22,272 nucleotides of DNA from JBBCJT01 sp037190665 (lineage in GTDB: Bacteria; Pseudomonadota; Alphaproteobacteria; Acetobacterales; Acetobacteraceae). This document shows, piece by piece, positions 1-6,629 of the stretch. Position numbers and translations under genes: made by a program. Within the stretch, counting starts at the first letter, position 1. The number at the start of each line of letters is the position of its first letter. The notes under the pieces are model-generated. The model made no database searches, had not been told where the DNA came from, and was given only the letters and a program-made list of their open reading frames with translations. The stretch spans positions 1 to 22,272 of the forward strand of contig JBBCJT010000170.1 in the NCBI GenBank assembly GCA_037190665.1, in the 5' to 3' direction.

Positions 1-418
1 CGCGCACCGGGCGGGACAGGCGTTCGCCCCAGCCGATCAGGAACATGCCCAGCACGACCAGCGGGGCGAAGATGTCCGGCATCAGCAGACTCGCCACCCA
101 TGGTGCCGGCGTCAGGACAGCGAGCGCCGCCACCAGTGCGATGTGGAACCGCGCGGACGGCGGACCGAACGCCGCCTGCGTCTGCCACAGCATCCAGGAG
201 ACGAGCAGCACCTGCCCGGCGAGCGGCAGCCACAGCGTCATCCGCCCGTGCACCGCCAGCAGCGGGCCGTAGATCCATGGCTTGTCCCAGATCATGAACG
301 GCTGCAGCGCCTGGAACAGGAACGCGCCGGTCTCGCTGAAGACGATGGGGTAACCGTGCATCAGCGCCGGCCACGCCAGCAGCAGCGCACCGGCCGCGAC
401 GGCGAGGGTGGATTTCAT
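1..418 (-). CDS. Uncharacterised multi-pass membrane protein, N-terminal part, cut by window edge
   Basis: Reading the minus strand from an ATG at 416-418 gives 139 uninterrupted codons running off the window. The product begins MKSTLAVAAGALLLAWPALM and contains GYPIVFSETGAF and WDKPWIYGPLL, followed by several hydrophobic stretches (about residues 3-20, 62-82, 91-112, 115-133). This is a polytopic inner-membrane protein. The GYP-x-x-FS-x-TG pattern after the first helix resembles uncharacterised membrane proteins I associate with Acetobacteraceae, but I cannot name a function; a GT-C-like glycosyltransferase is possible. No good Shine-Dalgarno lies just before the ATG (GTGAGGG is about 15 bases upstream), so the start is tentative. 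It lies downstream of moaE on the same strand but is separated from it by about 300 bp of repeats and a likely terminator, so it is probably a separate unit. Confidence 0.7.
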   Translation of the reverse strand, partial: MKSTLAVAAGALLLAWPALMHGYPIVFSETGAFLFQALQPFMIWDKPWIYGPLLAVHGRMTLWLPLAGQVLLVSWMLWQTQAAFGPPSARFHIALVAALAVLTPAPWVASLLMPDIFAPLVVLGMFLIGWGERLSRPVR

Positions 419-448
419 GCGGAGGGGCAAGGACCCTCACGCAATGTC

Positions 449-584
449 CCCTCTCCCGCCCGGCGGGAGAGGGAGGGGCCCGCGCTTGCGCGGGAGGGTG
501 AGGGGGGTTGCGCGGAGACGAGACCAGGCCGTCGCGTGGGTGGAACCACCCTCACCCCGGCCCTCTCCCGCACGCGGGAGAGGG
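449..584. repeat. Pair of REP-like palindromes with shared internal box (BIME-like)
   Basis: Two near-perfect palindromes flank a conserved spacer. The first (449-473) has 12-bp arms CCCTCTCCCGCC/GGCGGGAGAGGG and a 1-nt centre; the second (561-584) has 11-bp arms and a 2-nt loop. Between them are GGGTGAGGGG, the box CGCGGAGACGAGACC (511-525) and CCACCCTCACCCCGG. The same box occurs in reverse orientation at 17293-17307 beside the same palindromes. This organisation, two REPs facing each other around a linker, is that of a BIME. No gene is visible between 419 and 736; the open frames here are translations of the repeats. Confidence 0.75.
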
Positions 585-634
585 AGATTCTCCCTCGCGG
601 ATCAGGATCACTCTGCGGGCCGGCGCCAGCCGGG

Positions 635-708
635 CCGAGGCCCCGGACGGGGCCCGCCGCTTATGCGGCGAGCCAAGCGGCCGGAGGCCGCGCCCGGCGC
701 CTGAGGGC
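635..708 (-). repeat. Dispersed two-hairpin element, copy 1 (downstream of moaE)
   Basis: Positions 651-708 match 19129-19186 at 57 of 58 bases, and similarity extends to about 635. The element contains two small hairpins, CCGC-TTAT-GCGG and GCGGCC-GGA-GGCCGC, and ends in CTGAGGGC followed by an A-run. On the minus strand it follows the moaE stop by about 28 bases, in the same orientation as the copy following the SirB1-like gene. It looks like a family of 3'-flanking repeats. Confidence 0.75.
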
Positions 709-710
709 GC

Positions 711-736
711 AAAAACACTAAGGGCGGCCGCCCTTA
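711..736 (-). terminator. Probable Rho-independent terminator of the uvrC-moaE cluster
   Basis: Immediately after the moaE stop codon the minus strand carries the perfect 18-bp palindrome TAAGGGCGGCCGCCCTTA (719-736), followed by GTGTTTTTG with five consecutive T (711-715). A GC-rich stem and a T-run directly behind a stop codon is the classical intrinsic terminator layout. The stem is symmetric with almost no loop, so a few central pairs would have to stay open. Confidence 0.6.
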
Positions 737-1189
737 TCAGCGTTCCGCGAGCCAGGTCGCGGCGGTGGCCTCGTCGCTCTCGCGCGCCTCTACCCACCCC
801 GTGCTGCCGTCGGTGCGCGTTTCCTTCTTCCAGAAGGGCGCGTCCGTCTTCAGCCAGTCGATCAGGAACGCCGCCGCTTCCAGCGCCGCCTGCCGGTGCG
901 CGGAGGCGGCGAGGACGAGCACGATGTTCTCCCCCGGCTTCAGCGCGCCGACGCGATGGATCACCGTGCAGCCGCAGAGCGGCCAGCGCGCCTCGGCCTT
1001 CGCCACGATCTGCGCCAGCGCGCGCTCGGTCATGCCGGGATAGTGCTCGAGCATCAGCTCCGTCACGTCGCCGCCGCGCACCGTGCCGACGAAGGCGCCG
1101 ATGCCGCCGATATCCGTGCGGCTCGCGGTCAGCCGGGCAAGCTCCGCACCCACGTCGAAATCCGCGGTCTGGACGCGGATGGTCGCCAT
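737..1189 (-). CDS. moaE: Molybdopterin synthase catalytic subunit MoaE
   Basis: 150 aa, the usual MoaE length. MoaE is the large subunit of molybdopterin synthase; with thiocarboxylated MoaD it inserts two sulfurs into cyclic pyranopterin monophosphate in the cytosol during molybdenum cofactor synthesis. Diagnostic stretches are GAFVGTVRGG (31-40), LEHYPGMTE (47-55), HRVGALKPGE (78-87) and KTDAPFWKKE (114-123). Lys114 and Lys121/122 correspond to the conserved active-site lysines of the family. It begins one base after the moaD stop codon, so the two subunits should be made in step. It is the last gene of the minus-strand cluster and is followed by a likely terminator. Confidence 0.96.
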   Translation of the reverse strand: MATIRVQTADFDVGAELARLTASRTDIGGIGAFVGTVRGGDVTELMLEHYPGMTERALAQIVAKAEARWPLCGCTVIHRVGALKPGENIVLVLAASAHRQAALEAAAFLIDWLKTDAPFWKKETRTDGSTGWVEARESDEATAATWLAER

Positions 1190-1190
1190 C

Positions 1191-1442
1191 TCAGCCGCCC
1201 GTCATCGGCGGGAAGAACGCGATCTCGTCATTGGCCGCGACCGGCGTGGCGGGGGTGGCGAGGTCCTGGTTCACCGCGCAGCGGATCACCCGCCCGTCGC
1301 TGAACGCCGCCGCGTGGCCGGCCGACTGCTCGCGCAGCCAGCCCATCAGGTCGGCCACCGTCGCGACCGACGCGGGCGGGGCGAGCGTTTCCTCCGCCGC
1401 GCCGATGCGTTCCTTCAGCCAGGCGAAATACAGGACCTTCAT
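1191..1442 (-). CDS. moaD: Molybdopterin synthase sulfur-carrier subunit MoaD
   Basis: 83 aa with the ubiquitin-like MoaD/ThiS fold signature: MKVLYFAWLKERIG at the N terminus, NDEIAFFPPMTGG at the C terminus. The terminal Gly-Gly is the residue pair that becomes adenylated and thiocarboxylated, so the protein looks functional. It donates sulfur to MoaE, encoded 1 bp downstream. Its ATG overlaps the stop codon of the upstream lipoprotein gene (ATGA, 1439-1442), suggesting translational coupling. No MoeB-like activating enzyme is visible in this window. Confidence 0.92.
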   Translation of the reverse strand: MKVLYFAWLKERIGAAEETLAPPASVATVADLMGWLREQSAGHAAAFSDGRVIRCAVNQDLATPATPVAANDEIAFFPPMTGG

Positions 1443-1990
1443 TGCCGCGGCACGGTGCGCACCTGCCCGTCGGACCCGATGATCGTCATCGTGTTGCCCG
1501 GGCCGGGCACCGCCACGCCGGACCCGCCGCCCGGCGTCTGGAAGGTCTGGTAGGCGCCGGTGCCGCCGGTGGTCACCCCGCCCGGCTGGCCGGGGATCAC
1601 CACCGGCTGGCCGACCTGCGGCCGCGGCGGCGGGGCCGGCCGCGCACCCGGCTGGGCGGGCACACGCAGGTTCGGGTCCTCGGGCGGAACATCGGCGACG
1701 GGGGGCGTGGAACTGCCGCGCCGCGCGCGCGGAGGCTGCTGTGGCTCCGGCTCGGGTTCGAAGACGCTGCGGCGCGGTTCGACCTCGGCGGCGGGCCAGA
1801 CATTGCCCGGCTCCACCTGCAGCGGCGGCACGTCGTCCGGCTCGCCCATCACGCGGCGCATGGTGTAGCCGTCCACGTTCGGGCGGTTGGCGGTCGTGTT
1901 GCTCAGCCCGAACGGCAGGTCGACCGGCGGGTTATTGCCGCTGCAGCCGGCCAGCAGGGCAAGAAAGGCGGGCAGCGCGAGGCGGCGCAT
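1439..1990 (-). CDS. Proline-rich lipoprotein of unknown function, inside the pgsA-moaDE cluster
   Basis: 183 aa. It begins MRRLALPAFLALLAGC, a lipoprotein signal peptide with lipobox LAGC (Cys16), so the mature protein should be lipid-anchored in the envelope. The rest is low-complexity and rich in Pro, Gly and Gln (for example PEPEPQQPP and PAPPPRPQ), with no recognisable enzyme domain. A good ribosome-binding site (AGGAG, about 1997-2001) precedes the ATG, and the stop overlaps moaD by four bases, so it is very probably translated. Near the N terminus it has NRPNVDGYTMRRVMGEPDD, the most structured-looking part. It may be a species-level envelope protein placed in a housekeeping operon; there is no sequence evidence linking it to molybdopterin synthesis. 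Confidence 0.82.
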   Translation of the reverse strand: MRRLALPAFLALLAGCSGNNPPVDLPFGLSNTTANRPNVDGYTMRRVMGEPDDVPPLQVEPGNVWPAAEVEPRRSVFEPEPEPQQPPRARRGSSTPPVADVPPEDPNLRVPAQPGARPAPPPRPQVGQPVVIPGQPGGVTTGGTGAYQTFQTPGGGSGVAVPGPGNTMTIIGSDGQVRTVPRQ

Positions 1991-2041
1991 CGGAGGCTCC
2001 TGAGACTCTGGGGTGCAATGTGCTGCGGCGGTGGCCGATCC

Positions 2042-2548
2042 TCAACCCCGGGGGCAGGGTCCGGCGGCATCGAAAGCGAAAGCGGCGACGGCCTCGTGAT
2101 CGTCGAGCGAAAGAACCGGCACCGTGCAACCGGGGATATCCGTATCCGAGGCCACGGCGACGACGTCCCGGGCGGCGGACCAGATCGGCGGCTTGCCGAC
2201 GGCCGCGCGATAGACCTCGATCTTCGGGAAGGGGTAGGCCTTGAAGCCTTCCACCAGCACCAGGTCCACCGGGCTCAGCCGCGCCAGCAGGCCGGCCAGC
2301 GGCGGTTCGCTGCCGTCCCGGATCTCGTGCATCAGCGCCCAGCGCGTGCCGCCGACGATCAGCGTCTCCTCCGCCCCGGCCTCGCGGTGGCGGAAGCTGT
2401 CCTTGCCCGGCCGGTCGAGGTCGAAGCCGTGATGCGCGTGCTTGAGGGTGCTGACGCTCACGCCCCGCGCGCGGAGCGCCGCGAGCATCCCCACCAGCAG
2501 CGTGGTCTTCCCGCTGCCCGACCAGCCGACGATGCCGATGACCCTCAC
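2042..2548 (-). CDS. mobB: Molybdopterin-guanine dinucleotide biosynthesis adaptor MobB
   Basis: 168 aa. The GTG start at 2546-2548 overlaps the pgsA stop as GTGA; an open frame continues upstream, but that part is pgsA read out of frame. MobB is a P-loop GTPase that assists MobA in attaching GMP to molybdopterin. The Walker A motif GWSGSGKTT (8-16) is at the N terminus, followed by TLKHAHHGFDLDRPGKDS, a typical MobB stretch, and by VDLVLVEGFKAYPFPKIEV, the VEGFK signature of the family. It shares a transcript with moaD and moaE, giving the cluster early and late steps of cofactor synthesis. MobA is not in the window. Confidence 0.93.
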   Translation of the reverse strand: MRVIGIVGWSGSGKTTLLVGMLAALRARGVSVSTLKHAHHGFDLDRPGKDSFRHREAGAEETLIVGGTRWALMHEIRDGSEPPLAGLLARLSPVDLVLVEGFKAYPFPKIEVYRAAVGKPPIWSAARDVVAVASDTDIPGCTVPVLSLDDHEAVAAFAFDAAGPCPRG

Positions 2549-3132
2549 GTCTGCGGTTCGGTCCGCCCCGCGTGGCGCAGCCCCGCGATCAGGTAGTCCC
2601 ACCCGGTCACGATCGTCAGCCCGGCGGCCGCCCACAGCATCGCCTCGCCGATGGCGGAGACCGGCAGCACCTCGAGGTTGAGCGCATAGGCGGCGCTGTC
2701 GCCGGCGAGCAGCGTGCCGAGCGCGCCCATCTGGAAGCCGGTCTTCCACTTGGCGAGCCGCGTGACCGGCAGGCCGGCGGCGGAGACGGCAGCGAGGTAT
2801 TCGCGCAGGCCGGAAACCAGGATCTCCCGCAGCATGATGATGATCGCGGGATACAGGCCGGTGTCCGACAGCCGCCCCATCCCCGCGAGCAGCATCAGCG
2901 CCGCGCCGACCAGGAGCTTGTCCGCAATGGGGTCGAGCATGCGGCCGAACGCGCTGGTCTGCCGCCGGTCGCGGGCGATCTTGCCGTCGAAGTAGTCGGT
3001 GATGGCGGCAGCCGAGAAGATGACGCAGGCGATGAAATCCGCCCATCCCGTGTGCAGCGACGCGAACAGCACCAGCAGCGGGATCGCCGCGATCCGCGAC
3101 AGCGTCAGCATGTTGGGCAGGTCGGTCAGCAT
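2545..3132 (-). CDS. pgsA: CDP-diacylglycerol-glycerol-3-phosphate 3-phosphatidyltransferase
   Basis: 195 aa integral membrane enzyme that makes phosphatidylglycerol phosphate from CDP-diacylglycerol and glycerol 3-phosphate, the committed step to phosphatidylglycerol and cardiolipin. The CDP-alcohol phosphotransferase signature is complete: D46-x2-DG-x2-AR-x8-G63-x3-D67-x3-D71 within TDYFDGKIAR and GRMLDPIADK. Hydrophobic helices surround it, and the N terminus LPNMLTLSR is typical of PgsA. It lies 90 bp downstream of uvrC, an association found in many proteobacteria, and its stop overlaps the mobB GTG. No strong Shine-Dalgarno is visible before the ATG. Confidence 0.94.
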   Translation of the reverse strand: MLTDLPNMLTLSRIAAIPLLVLFASLHTGWADFIACVIFSAAAITDYFDGKIARDRRQTSAFGRMLDPIADKLLVGAALMLLAGMGRLSDTGLYPAIIIMLREILVSGLREYLAAVSAAGLPVTRLAKWKTGFQMGALGTLLAGDSAAYALNLEVLPVSAIGEAMLWAAAGLTIVTGWDYLIAGLRHAGRTEPQT

Positions 3133-3222
3133 GGCGCGCGACTTCTAGAGCATATTCCGCCCGGCCGGCACCAGCCCGGCACCCGGCAGCGGCATGCCGG
3201 CCTCGCATCGGCGGGAAACGCC

Positions 3223-5079
3223 CTATCCAAGATCGGCGCCGGGATGGAAATGCGCGTAGACGCGCCGCGCGGTGGCGCGGTTGATCCCCGGCGCGGCCTC
3301 CAGATCGGTGAGCCCCGCCTGCTTCACCCCGCGCGCTGAACCAAAATGGTTCAACAGCGCCCGCTTGCGGGCGGCGCCGATCCCCTCGATCTCGTCCAGC
3401 TCGCTGGTGCGGATCGCCTTGGACCGGCTGGCGCGGTGGGTGGTGATGGCGAAGCGGTGCGCCTCGTCGCGCAAGCGCTGGAGGTAATACAGCACGGCGT
3501 CGCGCGGCGGGAGTTGGAAGGCGTCGCGGCCGGCGGTGTGGAACCACTCGCGCCCGGCATCGCGATCCGGCCCCTTGGCGATCGCGACCAGCCGCACCTG
3601 ATGCGCGCCCAGCTCCGCCAGCACCGAGGCTGCGGCGGAGAGCTGGCCCGCGCCGCCGTCGATCAGCACCAGATCGGGCCAGATCGCGTCCTCATCGGCG
3701 ATCAGCCGCGAGAAACGGCGCGTCAGCGTCTCCCGCATCATGGCGAAATCGTCGCCCGGGGTGATCGGGCCCTTGATCGCGAACTTGCGGTACTGGCCCT
3801 TCTCGAATCCTTCGGCGCCGGCGACGACCATCACGCCATAGGCGTTCGCGCCCATGATGTGACTGTTGTCGTAGATCTCGATGCGCACGGGCGAGGCGGG
3901 CAGGCCGAACAGCTCCGCAACGCCGGCCAGCAGCTTCGCCTGCGCGGTCCCCTCGGCGAGGCGGCGTTCCAGCGCCTCCCGCGCATTGGTCCCGGCATGG
4001 TCCATCACCGCCCGCCGCTCGCCCCGCTGCGGGCGGGAGACCTCGACGCGGCGGGCGGCCTTCAGCGTCAGCGCCTCGGCGATCAGCGCCTGCTCGGGCA
4101 GATCGTGGCTGACCAGCACGCAGGGCGGCGGCGGCTTGTCGTCGTAGAACTGGCCGATGAAGGCGGCGAGCACGTCGCCCGCTTCCTCGCCCTTCGCCTG
4201 CGCGGGGAAGAAGGCGCGGTTGCCGTTGTTGCGCCCGCCGCGGATGAAGAAGACCTGCACGCAGGACTGGCCGGCTGCCTGGTACAGCGCGATCACGTCC
4301 GCATCGCCGAGCGTGGCGGGGTTGATCACGTCGTGCCCCTGCACATGCGTCAGGCCGCGGATGCGGTCGCGCAGCGCGGCCGCGCGCTCGAACTCCAGCC
4401 CTTCCGCCGCCTGTTCCATCTCGCGGGCCAGCTCGCGCTGGATGGCCGCGCCCTTGCCGGACAGGAACGCCTTCGCCTGCGCGACCAGCTCGCCATAGGC
4501 CTGCCGGTCGATGCGCCCGACGCAGGGGGCGGAGCAGCGCTTGATCTGGAACAGCAGGCAGGGCCGGGTCCGCGCCTCGAACACCGTGTCCGCGCAGGAA
4601 CGCAGCAGGAACACGCGCTGCATCGCGGTGACGGTCTGGTTCACCGCCCAGGCCGAAGCGAACGGGCCCCAGTAGGACCGCCCCTTCACCTGCGCGCCCC
4701 GGTGCTTGGCGATCTGGGGGAACGGATGATCGTCCGTGAGCACCAGCCACGGATAGGATTTGTCGTCGCGCAGGACGATGTTGAAGCGCGGCGCGAGGCG
4801 CTTGATCAGGTTGGCCTCGAGCAGCAGCGCCTCGGCCTCGGTGTGGGTGGTGATCACCTCCACCGAGGCGGTCTCGCTGACCATCCGCCGCAGCCGCTCG
4901 TCCAGCCGGACCGGTTGCGTGTAGGCGGTCACGCGCTTGCGCAGGCTGCGCGCCTTGCCGACGTAAAGGGGCTTTCCGGCGGCATCGAGCATCCGGTACA
5001 CGCCGGGCGCGAGCGGCATCGTCGCCAATGCCGCCTCGATCGCCGCCACCCCCCGCAATGCCGGCTGGGACTCGTCCAT
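3223..5079 (-). CDS. uvrC: UvrABC excinuclease subunit C
   Basis: About 618 aa, the full family length. UvrC makes both incisions around bulky DNA lesions during nucleotide excision repair. Domains in order: GIY-YIG nuclease (PGVYRML near 25-31, LYVGKARSLRKRV near 38-50) for the 3' cut; a cysteine cluster in RSCADTVFEARTRPCLLFQ...KRCSAPC (about 161-187) matching the Fe-S-type cysteines of UvrC; a UVR motif (about 210-245) for UvrB contact; the RNase H-like domain for the 5' cut, with IEIYDNSHIMG (Asp near 404), LVLIDGGAGQL (Asp near 474) and RDEAHRFAI; and C-terminal helix-hairpin-helix motifs (ELDEIEGIGAARKRALL). I chose the ATG at 5079; two in-frame GTG codons lie directly upstream (to 5085) and neither start has a clear Shine-Dalgarno. 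It heads the cluster running to moaE. Confidence 0.98.
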   Translation of the reverse strand: MDESQPALRGVAAIEAALATMPLAPGVYRMLDAAGKPLYVGKARSLRKRVTAYTQPVRLDERLRRMVSETASVEVITTHTEAEALLLEANLIKRLAPRFNIVLRDDKSYPWLVLTDDHPFPQIAKHRGAQVKGRSYWGPFASAWAVNQTVTAMQRVFLLRSCADTVFEARTRPCLLFQIKRCSAPCVGRIDRQAYGELVAQAKAFLSGKGAAIQRELAREMEQAAEGLEFERAAALRDRIRGLTHVQGHDVINPATLGDADVIALYQAAGQSCVQVFFIRGGRNNGNRAFFPAQAKGEEAGDVLAAFIGQFYDDKPPPPCVLVSHDLPEQALIAEALTLKAARRVEVSRPQRGERRAVMDHAGTNAREALERRLAEGTAQAKLLAGVAELFGLPASPVRIEIYDNSHIMGANAYGVMVVAGAEGFEKGQYRKFAIKGPITPGDDFAMMRETLTRRFSRLIADEDAIWPDLVLIDGGAGQLSAAASVLAELGAHQVRLVAIAKGPDRDAGREWFHTAGRDAFQLPPRDAVLYYLQRLRDEAHRFAITTHRASRSKAIRTSELDEIEGIGAARKRALLNHFGSARGVKQAGLTDLEAAPGINRATARRVYAHFHPGADLG

Positions 5080-5130
5080 CACCACACCGGATTAGGCACT
5101 TGGCGGGGTGCGCTCAAGCCGTGGCCGGCA

Positions 5131-5139
5131 TGTGGATAA
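5131..5139 (-). promoter_or_regulatory. Perfect DnaA-box match upstream of uvrC
   Basis: The nonamer TTATCCACA, the consensus high-affinity DnaA box, reads on the minus strand about 50 bp upstream of the uvrC start. I saw no second perfect box nearby, and a single 9-mer can occur by chance, so this may be coincidental. If real, it would sit where DnaA could influence transcription of the uvrC cluster. Confidence 0.35.
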
Positions 5140-5280
5140 GTCTGTGGGACGATGCCGGCAGCGGAAGCAATCCGGGCCCCGGACCTGTGCCGGCGACTCG
5201 TGACACTTTTATGGACAGCGCCGCCAAGTCCTTGAAATCGCTGGGGTGCGGACAGAAGTCCTGTCACGATTGCGCCAAAC

Positions 5281-5307
5281 GGTTGCAGCATTCCACCACC
5301 TGCAACC
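5281..5307 (-). terminator. Perfect inverted repeat behind folB, probable terminator
   Basis: GGTTGCAG (5281-5288) and CTGCAACC (5300-5307) form a perfect 8-bp stem with an 11-nt loop. On the minus strand it starts 29 bases after the folB stop codon and is followed by GTTTGG, a weak T-tract. The position favours a terminator separating folB from uvrC; an operator for uvrC is the alternative. The surrounding 5200-5335 segment is noticeably less GC-rich than the neighbouring genes. Confidence 0.5.
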
Positions 5308-5335
5308 ATGCGATCCGGGCAGGGAACAACTTTCG

Positions 5336-5749
5336 TCAGGGACGCCGGCGCTCGATCTCAACCCCCACGCTTGATGTGTCGGCGAAGATGTCCAGTTTCT
5401 CCACCCGCACCCGCGCCATGCGCACCCGCGGATCGGCGAGGCAGGCTTCCGCGATCCGCTCGGCGAGCGTCTCGACCAGCGCCACGTGCCCGCCGCCGAC
5501 GATGGAGCGAACCGCGTTCGCCACCGCCTCGTAGTCCACAACACGGGACAGCTCGTCGCGCCCCACCGCGGCGCGGGAGGATGCGCGCGCGCCGTCGTCC
5601 TCGACGGCGAGGTCGACGTTGATGCGGATGCGCTGGGCGCGGTCCTGCTCGTGCCGGTAGATGCCTACCTTCGCGTCCAGCACCATGTCGCGCAGGAAGA
5701 CATGGCGCAGCGCGGCAGCGGCATCGGCGATCTTGCGGCCGTCCATCAT
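5336..5749 (-). CDS. folB: Dihydroneopterin aldolase
   Basis: 137 aa. FolB cleaves 7,8-dihydroneopterin to 6-hydroxymethyl-7,8-dihydropterin and glycolaldehyde in folate synthesis. Family features: LRDMVLDAKVGIYRHEQ (19-35, Glu34 at the conserved substrate-binding position), VVDYEAVANAV (70-80), VETLAERIA (92-100) and VRVEKLDIFADTSSVGVEI (114-132, Lys118 as candidate catalytic lysine). The open frame extends upstream, but the start is set by GGAGG followed by ATGATG; the first ATG (5747-5749) overlaps the stop of the preceding SDR gene. The overlap indicates coupled translation with a pteridine-reductase-like enzyme. Confidence 0.94.
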   Translation of the reverse strand: MMDGRKIADAAAALRHVFLRDMVLDAKVGIYRHEQDRAQRIRINVDLAVEDDGARASSRAAVGRDELSRVVDYEAVANAVRSIVGGGHVALVETLAERIAEACLADPRVRMARVRVEKLDIFADTSSVGVEIERRRP

Positions 5750-6525
5750 TCCTCCACAGGGATGCCGCGCAGCGGCGCCCATTGCAGATGCTGCCCGCCA
5801 TCCAGCGCGATCATCTGCCCCGTCATCGACGGCAGCGACAGGATCGCGAGCACGGCGGAGGCGATTTCCCGGGGCGAGGTCCCGTGACCGAGCGGGGTGG
5901 AGGCGCACTGGCGCGCGAACTGCGCCGCGCTCTGGCGCGCCGACGGCAGGGCGGGGCCCGGGCCGATGCCGTTCACCCGGATGCGCGGGGCGAGCGCGAG
6001 CGCCATGCTCTGCGTCAGCGTCCACAGCGCCGCCTTCGAGACGGTGTAGGAGACGAAATGCGGCGTCAGCGACCATACGCGCTGGTCGAGCATGTTGATC
6101 ACGGCACCTTCCGCGCCCTCGGGCAGGCGGGCCGCGAAGCGCTGCATCAGCACGAAGGGCGCGCGCAGGTTGGGCTCGACATGCGCATCCCAGCTCGCGC
6201 GCGTCGCGTCGTGCCACTCGTCGCGCTCGAAGGCCGAGGCGTTGTTGACCAGCACGCCGATGGGGCCGAGCGCGGCCTCCGCCTGCGGCAGCAGCGCCTC
6301 GACGGCGGCCTCGTCGGACAGGTCGGCCTGGATCGTCACGGCGCGCCGCCCGGCCGCACGCAGCGCCGACGCGGTCGCCTCCGCCTCCTCGCCGCCGCCG
6401 CGGTGGTGCAGGGCGACATCGAACCCCGCCTGCGCCAGGGCCTCGGCAATGACGGCGCCGATGCGCCGTGCGCCGCCGGTCACCAGCGCGGCGCGGGGGA
6501 TGGCGGGCGGGACGGGAAGGATCAC
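5746..6525 (-). CDS. SDR oxidoreductase of pteridine reductase (PTR1/FolM) type
   Basis: 259 aa short-chain dehydrogenase. The N-terminal NADP-binding motif is VTGGARRIG (15-23) with consecutive arginines; NNAS follows at 94-97. In the active site the usual SDR serine is replaced by Asp147 in NMLDQR, with Tyr160 and Lys164 in YTVSKAAL, then RVNGIGPGP. This D-Y-K arrangement and the R-rich glycine loop match pteridine reductases (PTR1, FolM) rather than ordinary SDR dehydrogenases. Coupling to folB fits a role in reducing dihydropterin or dihydrofolate; a general SDR role cannot be excluded. The start is a GTG at 6523-6525 without an evident Shine-Dalgarno; no alternative Met lies before the nucleotide-binding motif. 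Confidence 0.9.
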   Translation of the reverse strand: MILPVPPAIPRAALVTGGARRIGAVIAEALAQAGFDVALHHRGGGEEAEATASALRAAGRRAVTIQADLSDEAAVEALLPQAEAALGPIGVLVNNASAFERDEWHDATRASWDAHVEPNLRAPFVLMQRFAARLPEGAEGAVINMLDQRVWSLTPHFVSYTVSKAALWTLTQSMALALAPRIRVNGIGPGPALPSARQSAAQFARQCASTPLGHGTSPREIASAVLAILSLPSMTGQMIALDGGQHLQWAPLRGIPVEE

Positions 6526-6629
6526 GCGGGCCGTCTAGCCCCGCGCGGGGTGGCCGTCCACCGCGGCGCCGTGCGGCTTGCGCGCCGCGCCGCGATCCGG
6601 ACTATAGCCGGCGGCAGGAAGGGCCACGC

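Noticed and set aside
143..1482. Overlapping plus-strand frames across the moaE region and the repeats upstream
   Set aside because: They run antisense through moaE/moaD and translate REP palindromes into low-complexity Arg-rich sequence; no ribosome site or domain.
1991..2041. Molybdenum cofactor riboswitch near the moa genes
   Set aside because: The gap is only 51 bp and shows no extended conserved structure; there is no room for the known aptamer.
2042..3547. 501-codon frame suggesting a larger protein ending in MobB
   Set aside because: The upstream part is pgsA and uvrC read in another frame; MobB starts at the GTG overlapping the pgsA stop.
3346..5139. Long plus-strand open frame of about 597 codons opposite uvrC
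   Set aside because: It is antisense to a fully conserved UvrC; high GC makes such shadow frames common, and the product is Arg/Gln/His-rich without a domain.
5199..5268. CGTGACA/TGTCACG inverted pair as an operator
   Set aside because: Arms are only 7 bp and 56 bp apart, too distant for a normal dimer site; kept only as a remark.
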